A stretch of DNA of 64,000 nucleotides, from NCBI GenBank assembly GCA_031841125.1, contig CM063108.1:52722122-52786121 (forward strand), written 5' to 3'. This DNA comes from Acanthococcus lagerstroemiae (lineage: Eukaryota; Arthropoda; Insecta; Hemiptera; Eriococcidae). A program made the translations under genes and the position numbers. Of the stretch, positions 1 through 11,300 are shown piece by piece. The notes under the pieces were generated by a model that worked only from the letters and a program-made list of their open reading frames with translations, made no database searches and was not told the origin of the DNA. Each line of letters starts with the position of its first letter. Positions within the stretch are counted from its first letter, which is position 1.

Positions 1-1190
1 TTGATAAGGAACTGATTAGGCAATCAACGACCCCAAATCATTCGTATCCGCCGAGAGCGTTAACTTCGCTTCTTTCGTGCGTATGATTTCGTTTTTAAAA
101 TATACATCGGCTTGCGGTGCAGCTTGCGAATGAAAGTGACGATGGCTTTTGTGTCTATTCGTGTTCTCGTCGTTCGCGTACTGGAGCCAATCGTCGCTGT
201 CTGACGTGCCACGTAGACGACCAAGTATTCGAAATACATTCGAAACGCCACAAGTCACGTATCTGAAAAATTAGTTCTGTTCGCGACAAAATCTCATTTG
301 CTTCGGTGCGCCCCAACCAGGGCCCCGGTTCGGATCGGCGAATAATCTGACAATGACGACTTTCGCGCCATAAAACACGCCAAGCTACCAGGCCACGCCG
401 CGCCATGTCGATATTTTTGCAGCATCGATGGATATCGTGGAAAGTTTATAACAACTTACATGGAAGTTTTAGGAACACCGGCAGGGCAAGATGCGAAATA
501 TACTGCTCTCTGCCGCCGCCGAAATTGAGCTCGAGCTCGGTATCGTCTCTAAAATTTATTAAGACGGACCCCGTATCCGCATCTCCGGTGTATCTTCGCC
601 GGTGCGCGTGTTGCATACTAAGATATTATATGCACTTTCAGCCGGGCGAATTAATTTATCGGCACGACGGATTCGTGGACGAAAGATCTGCGTGTGGGCG
701 AAGCGAGGCGACGCTATTAAAGGCTGCTGCATAATTTTGATTTACGACCGTGTGCAGGATGCGAATTATGCGAGTCTCGTGCCCGATAATTCGCGAAAGC
801 CCGTCTCGCCGGACGTCAGCAACCGCGAGGGGGGGGGGGCTCCATCAAAAAATTATTACTCGTTATGCCAAACAAAGAGTTGTAACAATGTGTCTACTGG
901 CGGATAAAACATCTAAAACATGTAAATAGTAAGAATCTTGGAGTCGGCAAATAAACATGTAACAGAAATGTAAAAATTCCGTAAATGTGGTGATATAATT
1001 ACAAAAAATTGCAACGAAACCTATAAGTAATGAAAAAAAAGGAAGACAAACTCCGTCATTAAGAAGGAGAATCCATATTGTCGTACAGCATGTACGATCA
1101 CTGATTTGGTCCAATTTGGTTGTGACATCAGTCTTTCAAACGAAATTTTCTTATTTCAAGTTTTATTAAAAGATAACTCAAAATCCTCCT
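1..1190. other. Apparently unique, CpG-rich backbone; no gene recognised
   Basis: No reading frame here resembles a known protein. The first 850 bases are rich in CpG and contain no long repeat; a run of eleven G lies near 830-840. From about 900 on the composition becomes AT-rich. I read this as intron or intergenic sequence. Confidence 0.4.
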
Positions 1191-2048
1191 TTTTTTTTTT
1201 TGGTTCATGTTTTTAAATTTTGTGTAATTATTATAAAATATCTTATCAAGTATGAGGATAGGCTAATAGATCTACAATTATTCAGGTCGCCCCTGTCTCC
1301 TTTTTTATACGGTAAAATTATCTGTCATTGATGCCAACTTGAAAATAACGGTTTCTCAGAACGCTTTCTGACCCGGAAATCGACGTCTTGCCTAACGGAA
1401 GAAAACGTCTAATTTGTGGCAGTTTTTCAGTTGCACTGAAATGGATGCTAATTACTCGTTGGAACAGGGCTATTGGGACCGGCCCATATTTCAAAAGTCA
1501 GCACTGGGAAGATTCTAGTGACTGTTCGATAAAATGGCAAAAGCGAGGACTTCTTTTTTTTTTTTTTTTTAAATACTTCAACTGAAATTGATTACATTTT
1601 AGTCGGTATTTTTGCTGTCTGAATCATTCTCCAGAAATTGAGAATATTTTGTTACCTGCAAATTCTGAACCCTAATTTTGATGTTATTTTTACGGAGGGG
1701 GAGGGGTTATTCTGGGCTACACAATAACATCCGCAACAAATTCCACCAATCTAATTCATCAGACAGGAAAATTACCATATTTTGAATGGAAAGAGTATTA
1801 GGGAGGTGTGCATCGCCATGGATATTACCATCTTATCTCGCTATCTGATATATTATTTTAAATTTTTATTTGATGTTGTTTTTTCTCAATAAAGAAACTT
1901 CACATTCCTAGAAGGGAATGGCGTAAAATTCTATTTCTAGAGTTTTCAGTCCTTTGTCATGGTCACTTTTTAGGGTCAGCAACGAGCCTCTTGCAATTAC
2001 TGTTTCGTTATATTATTGTTGTTGCTTCCTCCAAAAATCTTTAGTTGT
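1191..2048. other. AT-rich non-coding stretch
   Basis: Contains poly-T runs near 1190 and 1551 and no recognisable coding region or duplicated-end element. The short frame at 1388-1585 ends in homopolymer-encoded phenylalanines and is not credible as a gene. Confidence 0.4.
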
Positions 2049-2320
2049 GTTTCATTGAATTGGTTGCAGAGTGCGTTTTTGTTGCCAATAGAAATTTGCA
2101 TGGAAATTTGTAGTCAAAAAATACAATTACATATTTATTTTTATTATTATTTTTTATTAGGGTAGGATCTGGTCGATAATTATTTATTAATTTTTCATGG
2201 ATATTTTTTCAACCATTTTTGATTATTTTTTCATCGAATTGATTGCAGAATGCGTTCGTGTTGTTGATAAAAATTTCCGTGGAAATTTGTAGTAAAAAAA
2301 TACAATTATTTATTTTTTTA
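2049..2320. repeat. Diverged tandem duplication
   Basis: A block beginning TTCATTGAATTGGTTGCAGA near 2050 recurs about 180 bases later near 2230 as TTCATCGAATTGATTGCAGA, and both continue through a matching GGAAATTTGTAGT segment. The AGGGTAGGATCTGGTCGA segment at 2159 has a cousin near 2980, so the second copy appears to be interrupted by the SINE and neighbouring insertions. Confidence 0.5.
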
Positions 2321-2563
2321 TACTACTTGATCAGAAAGGCAATGTTTACACGTTGGTGTTTTATGGACGACCAAAGGCGCCTATCATTCATGCATCGAGT
2401 GCTGACGAAACCTGCATGTAAAGTAAACGTCCCTCAATGTAGAGCGTTTTTACATGAAGAAATTGCAGGCCAGTAATTTCGTATCGGGGAATCGAATCCG
2501 CGTCCATTGAAACATTTGACTGAAATGCAGCGATTGTCTCTAACCACTCGGCCACGGAGCGAA
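2317..2563 (-). mobile_element. tRNA-derived SINE, minus strand
   Basis: On the minus strand an RNA polymerase III A box, TGGCCGAGTGG, lies at 2544-2554, and a B box of the GATTCGATTCC type at 2488-2499. That spacing is tRNA-like, but acceptor-stem pairing is poor. A non-tRNA body follows, ending near 2317 in an A-rich tail after CTGATCAAGTAGTATA. The same tail sequence appears in plus orientation at 2857-2875, so a second, mostly lost copy probably lies head to head. A degenerate tRNA pseudogene is the alternative. Confidence 0.5.
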
Positions 2564-3131
2564 TTACAAAATAGTCACTTAAGAACGCATTTAAATATTC
2601 ACAACATAGAACAGCTGTTACCTTCGTTGTTAACCGTCGTTACGTTTTTGCTGGCCACTACCTGTGTATGCTGTTTGTGCACGTGAACAAACTGAAGACA
2701 AGGCTGTGATACTGTACTTCATAGTAATTAACTGAGCAAATTAAATTTTTGAATTAATTATACACACACAAAAATCACATGTCTATAATTTAAATAGATA
2801 GATAGATAGATAGATACAAAAAAAAATACAGACCATGTCAGCAAAAACCATTGCCGCTTCTGATCAAGTAGTATAGAAAATATCTTCCGCAACAAGAGCC
2901 AAAAGTGGGTTTACAAGGCGAGGGAAAGTTTGCGAACGAGCTCTTTTGACTCTTGGTGTGTAATACCTATACTATTTCTAGGGTCGGATCAGGTCGACAA
3001 ATATTTATTCATTTTTCATATAAAACGTAAAAGTATCGATTGCTCAAAACTGTCGAAATTCAAGATGCGTGCTTTCTTGTCGACCCTCCCCAAGTAGCGA
3101 AGTTACTTGTTGACTGGCACGAAGATACATG

Positions 3132-4919
3132 TCGACGCTTTGGTTTGCAAACCTCGTAAGTCCAGGTTTTTCTAGAATTCACTTGTAAGTGGTTTGTAGA
3201 TGTAAAAAAATCGAGGAATCTGATTTTGTAAACGTCGTAAGTCGGAGAAGCAGTCTAGCGCTCCGAACGGACAAAGAAAAAAATCACGTAAGTCGGGCAG
3301 AAAAATATTTCACTTTGAAATCCATGTAAGTCCGACATACACGGTTTTCATTCTCAATCAAATCAGCTGTAATGCGACTTACGAGTATTTTTAAGTAATA
3401 CAGTGATAAGATTTTGTTGACCGTATTTTCGTTCATTATCGGTGCAACCGGCAAGAGCACTTTTTTTTAAACAATAGAGGAGTGGAAGCCTGGTTCACGC
3501 TTTCAACAATGATAATAAAAATGGATCACAATTTGAACAAATTTTATCACAAATTGTCATTTTGATAATTTGTATTCAATTTTTGTTTCATCTTTGTTAC
3601 CATGTTTGAAAGTATGTCTTAGGCTTAATTCCAGGGATGGCAAATGAAACCGTTTTTTTTTTCGTTTCGTTATTTCGTTTCAATATTTTTGACAAAAATC
3701 AATCGTTATTTCGTTTCGTTTGTTAACCATCCCTGCTGCTGCTATTTACTGAACTCACCCTGACTCAACTCACCCGGGAAAAGAAATGAAATTTCGATTA
3801 CAGGAGGCTCGGCTACTAGTACCCGACCCAAGAAAGTGGTTGCAATAGGCTCGGCTACTAGTAGCCGATCCTAAAAATCACAAATCAGAAAACTAGGGAT
3901 GGCAAATGAAACTTTTTTTCTTCGTTTCAATATTTTAGACAAAAATCAATCGTTATTTCGTTGTTTCGTTATTTCGTTTCGTTTCGTTTGCCATCCCTGC
4001 TTAATTCAGTAAATTTTGAGAAAAAATGCGATTTGAGGTTGATGCATGAAAATGCCTTGGCCAGGTTTCTGTTGACAGGGTTACAAAGGTTTCATGAGTT
4101 GTCTGTTTTAACGTCATGTGTTCTGCTATATTTTTACCTGTCATTCAGTGCGGTAAAATATCACAGAACAGGTGACGTCTATAGGGTGGTATTTTTGCAA
4201 GTTTTTTCTACAGTTCCTGATTTTATATTATACTTACTCTTGTTTTTCTTTTTCTATTTACCGAATTAATGAATATTATAAGTATTATCAAGTTTATACC
4301 TACTTTCCGTGAATCTCTGTGTTACGTTTTATACTTTTGGACAGAATGAGTGATAATTATATTATATAATCAGTTTTTAATTCATTGTAATCATTTCAAT
4401 GTTATTTTTCGAGGAAATCGCAAAATTAAAACAGGTTAATTTGTTTTGAATCTGATGGGAAAAACTTGTAACTCCCTGTGAAACCTTAACAAATCACGTA
4501 AGTCGTACAACATTGAAAATGAAATACTCGTAAGTCCTTAAAATAAAAAGGAAAATATCGTATGTCCCGTAACAATAACGTTGCAAAACTCGTAACTCCC
4601 TTCAATGGGTGAGAAAACCACGTATGTCGAGTACTTGTAAAAATTGCAATACTCGTAAGTCTGTGAAATTACTTAGTAAACCACGTAAGTCGAATGCAGG
4701 TAGAATGAAACTCGCGTAAGTCGGTTAAAATCGTTGTTTTGCTCTACCAGTTCATTGTATTCCTTGCTCAATACCTCCACCAGGTGACGCTATCTCTCGG
4801 CAAGCCGCTCGTATGAATTACAAGCTGTTAGCGCTCAGTATGAATTTTTAAAACGTTTTTTTCGTTTCCTGCACAATTCACGATTCTGGACTTACGAGGT
4901 TTGCAAACCAAAGCGTCGA
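3132..4919. mobile_element. TIR-bounded element with iterated CGTAAGTC words
   Basis: The ends are 34-bp perfect inverted repeats (3132-3165 and 4886-4919; core GACGCTTTGGTTTGCAAACC). Outside the core they stay partly similar for about 12 bases. The element holds CGTAAGTC or near variants at 3155, 3184, 3236, 3287, 3325, 4467, 4497, 4529, 4559, 4591, 4621, 4654, 4684 and 4715, plus reverse copies at 3376 and 4889. No transposase is visible, so it should be non-autonomous. I could not fix a target-site duplication or superfamily. A hAT MITE pair (3632-3999) is nested inside. Confidence 0.7.
3632..3999. mobile_element. Composite hAT MITE (two palindromic units)
   Basis: The element begins CAGGGATGGCAAATGAAAC and ends with the inverted partner (TTTGCCATCCCTG). 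It is flanked by an exact 8-bp duplication CTTAATTC at 3624-3631 and 4000-4007, as hAT elements make. Inside are two palindromic units of about 105 bp, each with the same ends (3632 to about 3738, and 3894-3999), separated by about 155 bp. The whole composite appears to have moved once as a unit, since the duplication flanks the outer ends. Confidence 0.8.
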
Positions 4920-4997
4920 TGTGTATATCCCTTATATACACTTTTTTAGCACAACAAATGGCAGTACTGGTATTAGATCCCTGAGTACGATCCAGGG

Positions 4998-5252
4998 CAT
5001 GGGCGTAACCAGCAAGGAGCAAAAGGAGGCAATTGCCCCCCCCCCCAGTTCTTGAAAAAAAAGATGTTCCACTGCTCACAAGATTATTGTCGAATATTTA
5101 AAGCCAACTGAATAAAATTCGCAGAAAATAGGATGTGCCTAGAGGCCTAAACGCTAGACAACGAAAGTGTGTGACTGGCGCCACACTGATAGCAAAGCAA
5201 CGATACCTTTTTGCCCCCCCCCCCTCTGGAAAAGGTTCTAGCTACGCCCATG
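4998..5252. mobile_element. hAT MITE, 255 bp
   Basis: Ends CATGGGCGTAACCAGC and GCTACGCCCATG are inverted repeats. An exact 8-bp duplication ATCCAGGG lies at 4990-4997 and 5253-5260. Long C runs sit near both ends. There is no coding capacity. TIR type and duplication length indicate the hAT superfamily. Confidence 0.8.
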
Positions 5253-5260
5253 ATCCAGGG

Positions 5261-6260
5261 CGCACGTGACAGCACAATATTGAAACATTCCATGGAAAAA
5301 ATTATTTAAGCTGTTTTGTCCATGGTTGTGAATATCAGTGCTTTTGCTATGGATAAGATGTCTATGGTCGTGAACGAAAGTCGTGTCCCTCCGTAGATTC
5401 CGATGCTGCTGTTCTGTTAACTTGTTGAATATTCTCTACTACGTATGAACGAAGTATTATAAGGGGGAACCACCATAATATTTTCAGTTTCTGGAGAATG
5501 ACCCATCTACGCTCTCTCCCTCGTACCAGAAAATATTCTGGTTACGGCCCTGTGTCGGACCAGTCTCTCTTCATCCCCACCTAACATCGTTGAACCCCTC
5601 CTCTGAATGTTACATGCACAAAAAGTTAGACCATTTGTTTTTTAACTTCAGAAAGAATAATGGATCGCTTGAGAATCGGTTTTACAGAGTGTTCATAAAA
5701 TCAATTTTAGTTTAAATTACAATCAGAAAATATTTAAATTTTTTCAATTTCCAGTGAAACTTGCCCTCTTAGGCGACTGTTTTTCCCCCTATTTGCAACA
5801 GGTTGTACATTGAATTTCCTATAAAAAAGGTAGCAATTTTCTTGTATCTGAAGTAGAACTGCTCAAAATGGAGTTCAAGATACCCCTGTTAAGAATTATT
5901 TCCTTCTAACACAGATGCACAGACCTTATGAGAATAGTAATCATCTTCTTCAGCTTATTTACCTTTTCACAGAGTTATATTATCGTTTATCTTGCTTATT
6001 CACCTCCCTCCTTTCATCTGTTTATCCTATATTTGAACTTGAGATTCATGCAATGAAGAGAGGGTGTTCTAGTATTTTGTAAAGTTTAATATGGGTAGCC
6101 AATAATTGGTTCCAAAGGTTGCTATATTCGGTTTTGATTTTGACCGTATTCCCCGAACTGTGGCGCATACCGATGGGAAGGAGGTGCAAGATGACAGTTT
6201 TGGTACCACACAGAAAAACATTAAAGCTGTCTTAGCCATGTTTTGATAATGCGATTGATT
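5261..6260. other. No feature recognised
   Basis: AT-rich sequence without a supported reading frame, long repeat or RNA gene. Confidence 0.4.
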
Positions 6261-6268
6261 GATTGATT

Positions 6269-6681
6269 CAGGGCTTATTTTAGTGTGCAGCTGGACACTT
6301 TCTGTGCAGTCGGCAAAACTGGATATGCAGTTGGCGGAAAAGTGTGCAGTTGCTAAAATGTCTGGCCTGTAAAATGTAAGAAATCAAAAAGTAAAAAGTA
6401 TCTATAAAAAATCAAAATTTTAAAAATTATGTAATCTAAAATGTAAGAAATAATTAAAATGAAATCTCAAAATTTTAAAAATTATATAATCTGATATGTA
6501 AGAAGTGGAGACGCAAGATGGCCACTAGCCGCCAGACTGTCGCTTCTGTCTGGGAAGGTGGGGGTGACCTAGTCGGCTAGTCCTAGATATTACAAATATT
6601 GAGTAAGACGCGCATAGTGCGTCTTTTACAAGTGAGGTTGCCGTTTTGTGCAGTTGGCGAACTTCCTTAAAATAAGCCCTG
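6269..6681. mobile_element. hAT MITE with subterminal repeats, 413 bp
   Basis: Terminal inverted repeats CAGGGCTTATTTTA and TAAAATAAGCCCTG are flanked by the 8-bp duplication GATTGATT (6261-6268 and 6682-6689), within a GATT-rich target. Near the left end four related words of the TGTGCAGTTGGC type occur, with one near the right end. This resembles the subterminal transposase-binding repeats known from hAT elements. It is non-coding. Confidence 0.8.
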
Positions 6682-6826
6682 GATTGATTGGATAAAGTTA
6701 CTGATTTTATTCTCCTTTCGACATTAGAACGAGGTGAAGCTCTTCACGCTCTTTAAAATGATACCCATATCGTTAGCGCATATTTTTGCTTTTTTAGCCC
6801 ATATTTTGGATTTTTAACGCGTATTG

Positions 6827-7076
6827 TGGTGTGGACTGAGAAATCCGACCTTACGTCAGAAAATGTTATTTTGGGTTTTTGACATAAATTCGTTGGGACT
6901 GCATATCTCTCTCATATATAAGACCATTATTACTTCGCGAAAGTGACTCTAGATAGCTCTGGGACCGGAGTTCGTACAGACACAACGGAGGCGGGAATGT
7001 AACGATCTCTTTGAACGCGTTTTTCTCGAAATCTCATTTTCTTACGTAAGGTCAGTTTTCTCATTCCGCATCACAT
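6827..7076. repeat. Inverted-repeat element (MITE-like)
   Basis: The left arm, reading TGTGGTGTGGACTGAG and on to GACCTTACGT, is matched in inverse orientation near 7044-7076. Arms are about 36 bp with several mismatches. The flanks on both sides hold GCGCATATTT words that also occur near 54.1 kb. No clean target duplication could be set. Confidence 0.45.
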
Positions 7077-7079
7077 ATA

Positions 7080-7685
7080 TGCGCATATTTCACCTGTTTT
7101 TAGCTCATAAAAATCCTCTCCCTATTCATGAAAGAGAATGTAAATATCATCTTATGAGTTTAGAAGGTTGTTAAACACTCATTTTTGATCATGGCTAGAC
7201 TCCTAATTTACGAATTTTGGCATTGGAGATGGAGAAGGGAAGAAAAATAGGCATCGTTTTATGGATTCGAAAAGTTGCGGAATATTTTTGATGGTGGCTT
7301 GAACCTAGTCCAAGAACCGTGGCATGTAGGACGAGAAAGGGGCTCAGGAATGGATACGCAGCCTCGAACGAGTTCGGTAAGAAAATGATATTAACCACTC
7401 TTGGATTTACAATGGGAGGCGAAGCACCAGAAAAAATAATTGGGAGAAGTCTACTGAAGATTGATTATAATAATGGATTCTGGTGTAGAAGATTCAAGTC
7501 CCTCTGGAGTCTGGCTAGAAAAAAGCCAGGCTGATTACTGTTACGAATTTCTTTCGCAATATTTCATCGTATCTTTCGAACCGTATGCAAATTGTGGGAA
7601 CTTTTATCGCAAAATTCGACCAAGAGTTTCTTCTCAAAGAATTTCCTAGAAAAAATCGTTCTCTCGATTCGGTGGATTTTAAAGG
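7080..7685. other. Flank of the Gypsy insertion; no gene recognised
   Basis: Several short overlapping frames lie here on both strands but none shows a domain or splice pattern. The 4 bases AAGG at 7682-7685 are the left copy of the Gypsy target duplication. Confidence 0.4.
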
Positions 7686-8156
7686 TGTAGCGTTTTTTGA
7701 GCTACGGGTTAATACCATCAGAAGCCGCGAAAACCGAAAGAAAAATGCAAATTTCGAACGACCGTTTTATTTTGAAAGCAGAACTGTATGTATCATGAAA
7801 GTATGTTGATCGAAAGAGAAGAGAGACTGCTAGGAGATCTAATTCCTGCGACCGACCGGCTGACTTTTTAGAAACAGGTAAAAAAAGAACAAAAAGGTAG
7901 AAAGAAAGGAAGGAATGAGTGAGCGAGCGGGAGAGCGAGAGAGAGAGAGACAAAAGAGAAATGAAGCTGTTTCAGATGCGAATAGACTGAGGGAGTATGA
8001 CAATAGTGGAAGTTAAAAAATGCAGTTTAAAAAAGGAATCCGGGGTTGCCAAGTCAGGTCGAACAGAATGCAGTGGCGATGAGTCGATTTTGCTAAATTC
8101 GTGAATATACATAATATGATACAATAATATACATTAGCAAGGGGAGGATCACCGCA
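7686..8156 (-). repeat. 3' LTR of the Gypsy element (471 bp)
   Basis: Begins TGTAGCG and ends ACCGCA on the plus strand. It matches the other LTR except for 2 base changes and deletions of 7, 4 and 2 bases. The 4-base difference is in a GA microsatellite. Confidence 0.93.
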
Positions 8157-8170
8157 GCACTCCCCCCCTA
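8157..8170 (-). promoter_or_regulatory. Polypurine tract of the Gypsy element
   Basis: Reads AGGGGGGGAGTGC on the minus strand directly before the 3' LTR. This is the expected site of plus-strand DNA priming. Confidence 0.75.
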
Positions 8171-8346
8171 GCGGAGCGAATAAAAAAGAATAACAATTAA
8201 TGATCTACATAAAACAAAAAATAAAACAAGAAGTAACAACAAACAAAATAACAAAACAAAGCAAAAAAATAAATAAATCGAACTAAAAAGTAGAACTGAA
8301 AAATTAGAAATGCAAAAGAAAATTGTAACACAAAACTTAATATTTA

Positions 8347-11300
8347 TTAGCGAAATGTTTGAATTTGTGGACAGGGATTGAAACGAACGACTGGTTTACT
8401 AATACGGCCGGAGCGCGTCTGTACAACTGGAGGAGGTTCGACTTGAGGATGAGGAGTTGAATTTGGAGGAGGCAATTTTGCGTGCGTGTTCTCTGTTACA
8501 GATTGAGCTGAAGAAGTGTGAGTGAAATTTGTGTGCGTGTTCTCAGTTGCAGTTTGAGCTGAAGAAGGGTGAGTGAAATGCGGCTTGAGTCGATCAACAG
8601 AGATGTTGGTCGGCTTGCCTTTGCGATCAATAGTGAAAAATTTGTCCGTCCGTTCGATAACACGGAACGGCCCTGTGTACGGAGGAGTAAAGGGTGGCCG
8701 TACACGGTCGTCGCGTACAAAAACGTGTTTGCAAGTTGAGAGACCGGGAGGAGTGTAGGAGCGTCGATTCGAATCATGATGTGAAAGGTCTCGGAAGCGT
8801 TTCACTGCTTCGGAAGTCCTCTCAAGTATTTCGTGACGATGTACGGCAGGATTTGGTGCGAAAAAGTCGCCAGGCAGACGTAACTCCTGACCGTACAACG
8901 CTTCAGCAGGTGAAAGATGGGTGTCAGAATTTACAGATATGCGGAGAGCGAGAAGGATCATTGGTAGGTGCTGTGACCAGTTGCGGGCATCAGATTGAGC
9001 TGTGATTGCAGTTTTGAGAGTGCGGTGAAAATTTTCGATTAGACCGTTAGCCTGAGGGTGGTATGAAGTAGTTCGTATTCGTCGGATTCCAAAATATTGT
9101 TGCAGGTTGTGCATTAGTTCAGACTCGAACTGTCGGCCCTGATCGGTTGTGATAGTGACCGGAGCTCCGAAGGGGGAAATCCACCTCTCGACAAACGCCT
9201 TAGCGACTGTATCCGCTCGCATATCAGAAAGGGGAACCACTTCCGGCCAACGGGTAGCTCGGTCAATCATGGTTAGGCAGTAAGAATAGCCATTAGAAAC
9301 TGGAAGTTCGCCTATAAGATCGAGATGTACGTGTTCGAGACGTTCTGCTGTTTGAGGGATCGGAGTGAGAGGTGAGATGGTGTGACGAGTGATTTTACAT
9401 CTTTGGCACTGAGCACAAGTGCGTACCCAGTCACCAATGTCTTTTTTGAAGCTCGGCCAGACGGAACGAGATGAAAGAAGGTGCCGAGTCTTCAGTAGTC
9501 CAGGGTGAGCTAAATTGTGATATTGAGCAAAGATGCGATGACGTAGAGGTTGAGGTACAAATGGTCTTTTATGGCCTGCTTTCGAGATATCACAGTATAT
9601 TTCATAGTTATTGACAGTGAATTTTTTCATTTTGAGAGACGTTGATGGAGTCTGTAATAAATTTTTTAATTCTGTGTCTGCAGATTGAGCGAGAGCCAGT
9701 TCTTGTGTGGTGACAAGGGTGGAGTCATATATCGCTTCAACGCGGGAAAATGCGTCAGCAGTCTCATTACAGTCACCCTTGATGAAGCGAATGTCAGTTG
9801 TATACTGTCCAATGAAGTCCAGATGTCGAAACTGTCTAGGAGTAGCTTTGTCAGGCTTTTGAGAGAAGGCGAATATGAGAGGTTTGTGATCAGTGAATAT
9901 GGTGAATTCGCGTCCTTCGATGAGATGACGGAAGAATTTGATTGCAGAGTAGATGGCGAGAAGTTCTCTGTCGTATGTCGAGTAAGCTTGTTGAGTAGGA
10001 GTGAGTTTAGAGGAGTAGAACCCTAACGGCTCTTGTACACCATCCGAGCGAACTTGATACAGGGTCGCGCCGATAGCAGTACTCGAGGCGTCAGTGCAGA
10101 GGTGAAGAGGAGAGTTATTATCAGGATAAGTGAGAGAAGTAGCATCAGCTAAGCTCTGTTTGCATGCGTCGAAGGCTTGTCGAAGTTCGTCAGTCCACTG
10201 TATAGGTGTCTTGTCGTTCTTCTTACTGTTGTGAAGGAGGTTGGTGAGAGGAGCTTGGAGTTCGGCGGCATGTTTGAGGAAGCGATGGTAGAAATTAAGG
10301 ATTCCAAGGAAACGTCTTAATGAGGATATATCTTGCGGTAAAGGATACGAGGATAAGGATTCGACTTTGGATTTGAGCGGAGAAATACCAGAAGCGGAAA
10401 TTTCATGACCGAGGAAAGTAAGTGAGGATTGGCCAAATACCGATTTTGAAGCGTTGATAGTGATGTTGTACTCTGAAAAACGGTCTAATACGATTTTTAT
10501 ATGTTTCTTATGATCTGCCTCTGATGAACTGGCTATGAGGACATCGTCTAAATACGCGTAAGCAAAGGGAAGGTCGCGCAAGACCTCGTCAATGAAGCGC
10601 TGAAATGTCTGAGCAGAATTACGCAAACCGAAAGGTAATCTTGAGAATTCAAATAAACCAAACGGAGTAATGACAGCTGTTTTTTTTATGTCTTCTTCAT
10701 TAACGAGTAGCTGATAAAATGCACGGACAAGGTCCAGACGTGAGTAGACGGAAGTGCCAGCCAATGAAAGAGCGAAGTCATGAATGTGAGGAACAGGATA
10801 AGAATCATGAACGGTGGCGGCGTTGATTGCGCGGTAGTCACCGACACAGCGCCACGTGCCGTCAGATTTTCTCACCATGTGAAGAGGGCTTGCCCAAGGG
10901 CTAGAAGAGGGGCGACAGATGCCCAGATTAACCATGTTTTGAAATTCTGTTTTGGCTATTGCAAGTTGAGCTGGAGACAAGCGACGAGGTCGAGCGGAGA
11001 TAGGAGGGCCCTTGGTGATGATATGGTGTCGGATTGAGTGCTGGACAGGAGGGAAATTTGAATCTGGAGGAAGAGTGAGTCGAGGATAATCTTTAAGTAG
11101 ATCGTGGAATGGAGAGGAGGTTGGAGGCAATGAAGAAATTCCAAGCGTTGGACTATCTTCAGAGCGGCATTTTGAATGTAAGCCAGTGAGGCCGTCAATT
11201 AGGACGCAGTTACGGATATCTGGAATGAGGCTGTAATGATGCAGCAGGTCGGCACCAATTATGGGTCTATCAACCTTGGCAATCACAAATTCCCACGTTA

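Noticed and set aside
2480..2563. Functional tRNA-Leu/Ser gene on the minus strand
   Set aside because: Incomplete acceptor pairing and a SINE-like body and tail.
3132..4919. CRISPR array
   Set aside because: The repeated word is only 8 bases with irregular spacing, in a eukaryotic genome, without cas genes.
7515..7718. Second Gag start at the 3' LTR
   Set aside because: It is the LTR copy of the Gag N-terminus running out into flanking DNA, not a gene.
8573..10026. Plus-strand frames of 60-110 codons over the Gypsy element
   Set aside because: Shadows of the Pol gene on the opposite strand.
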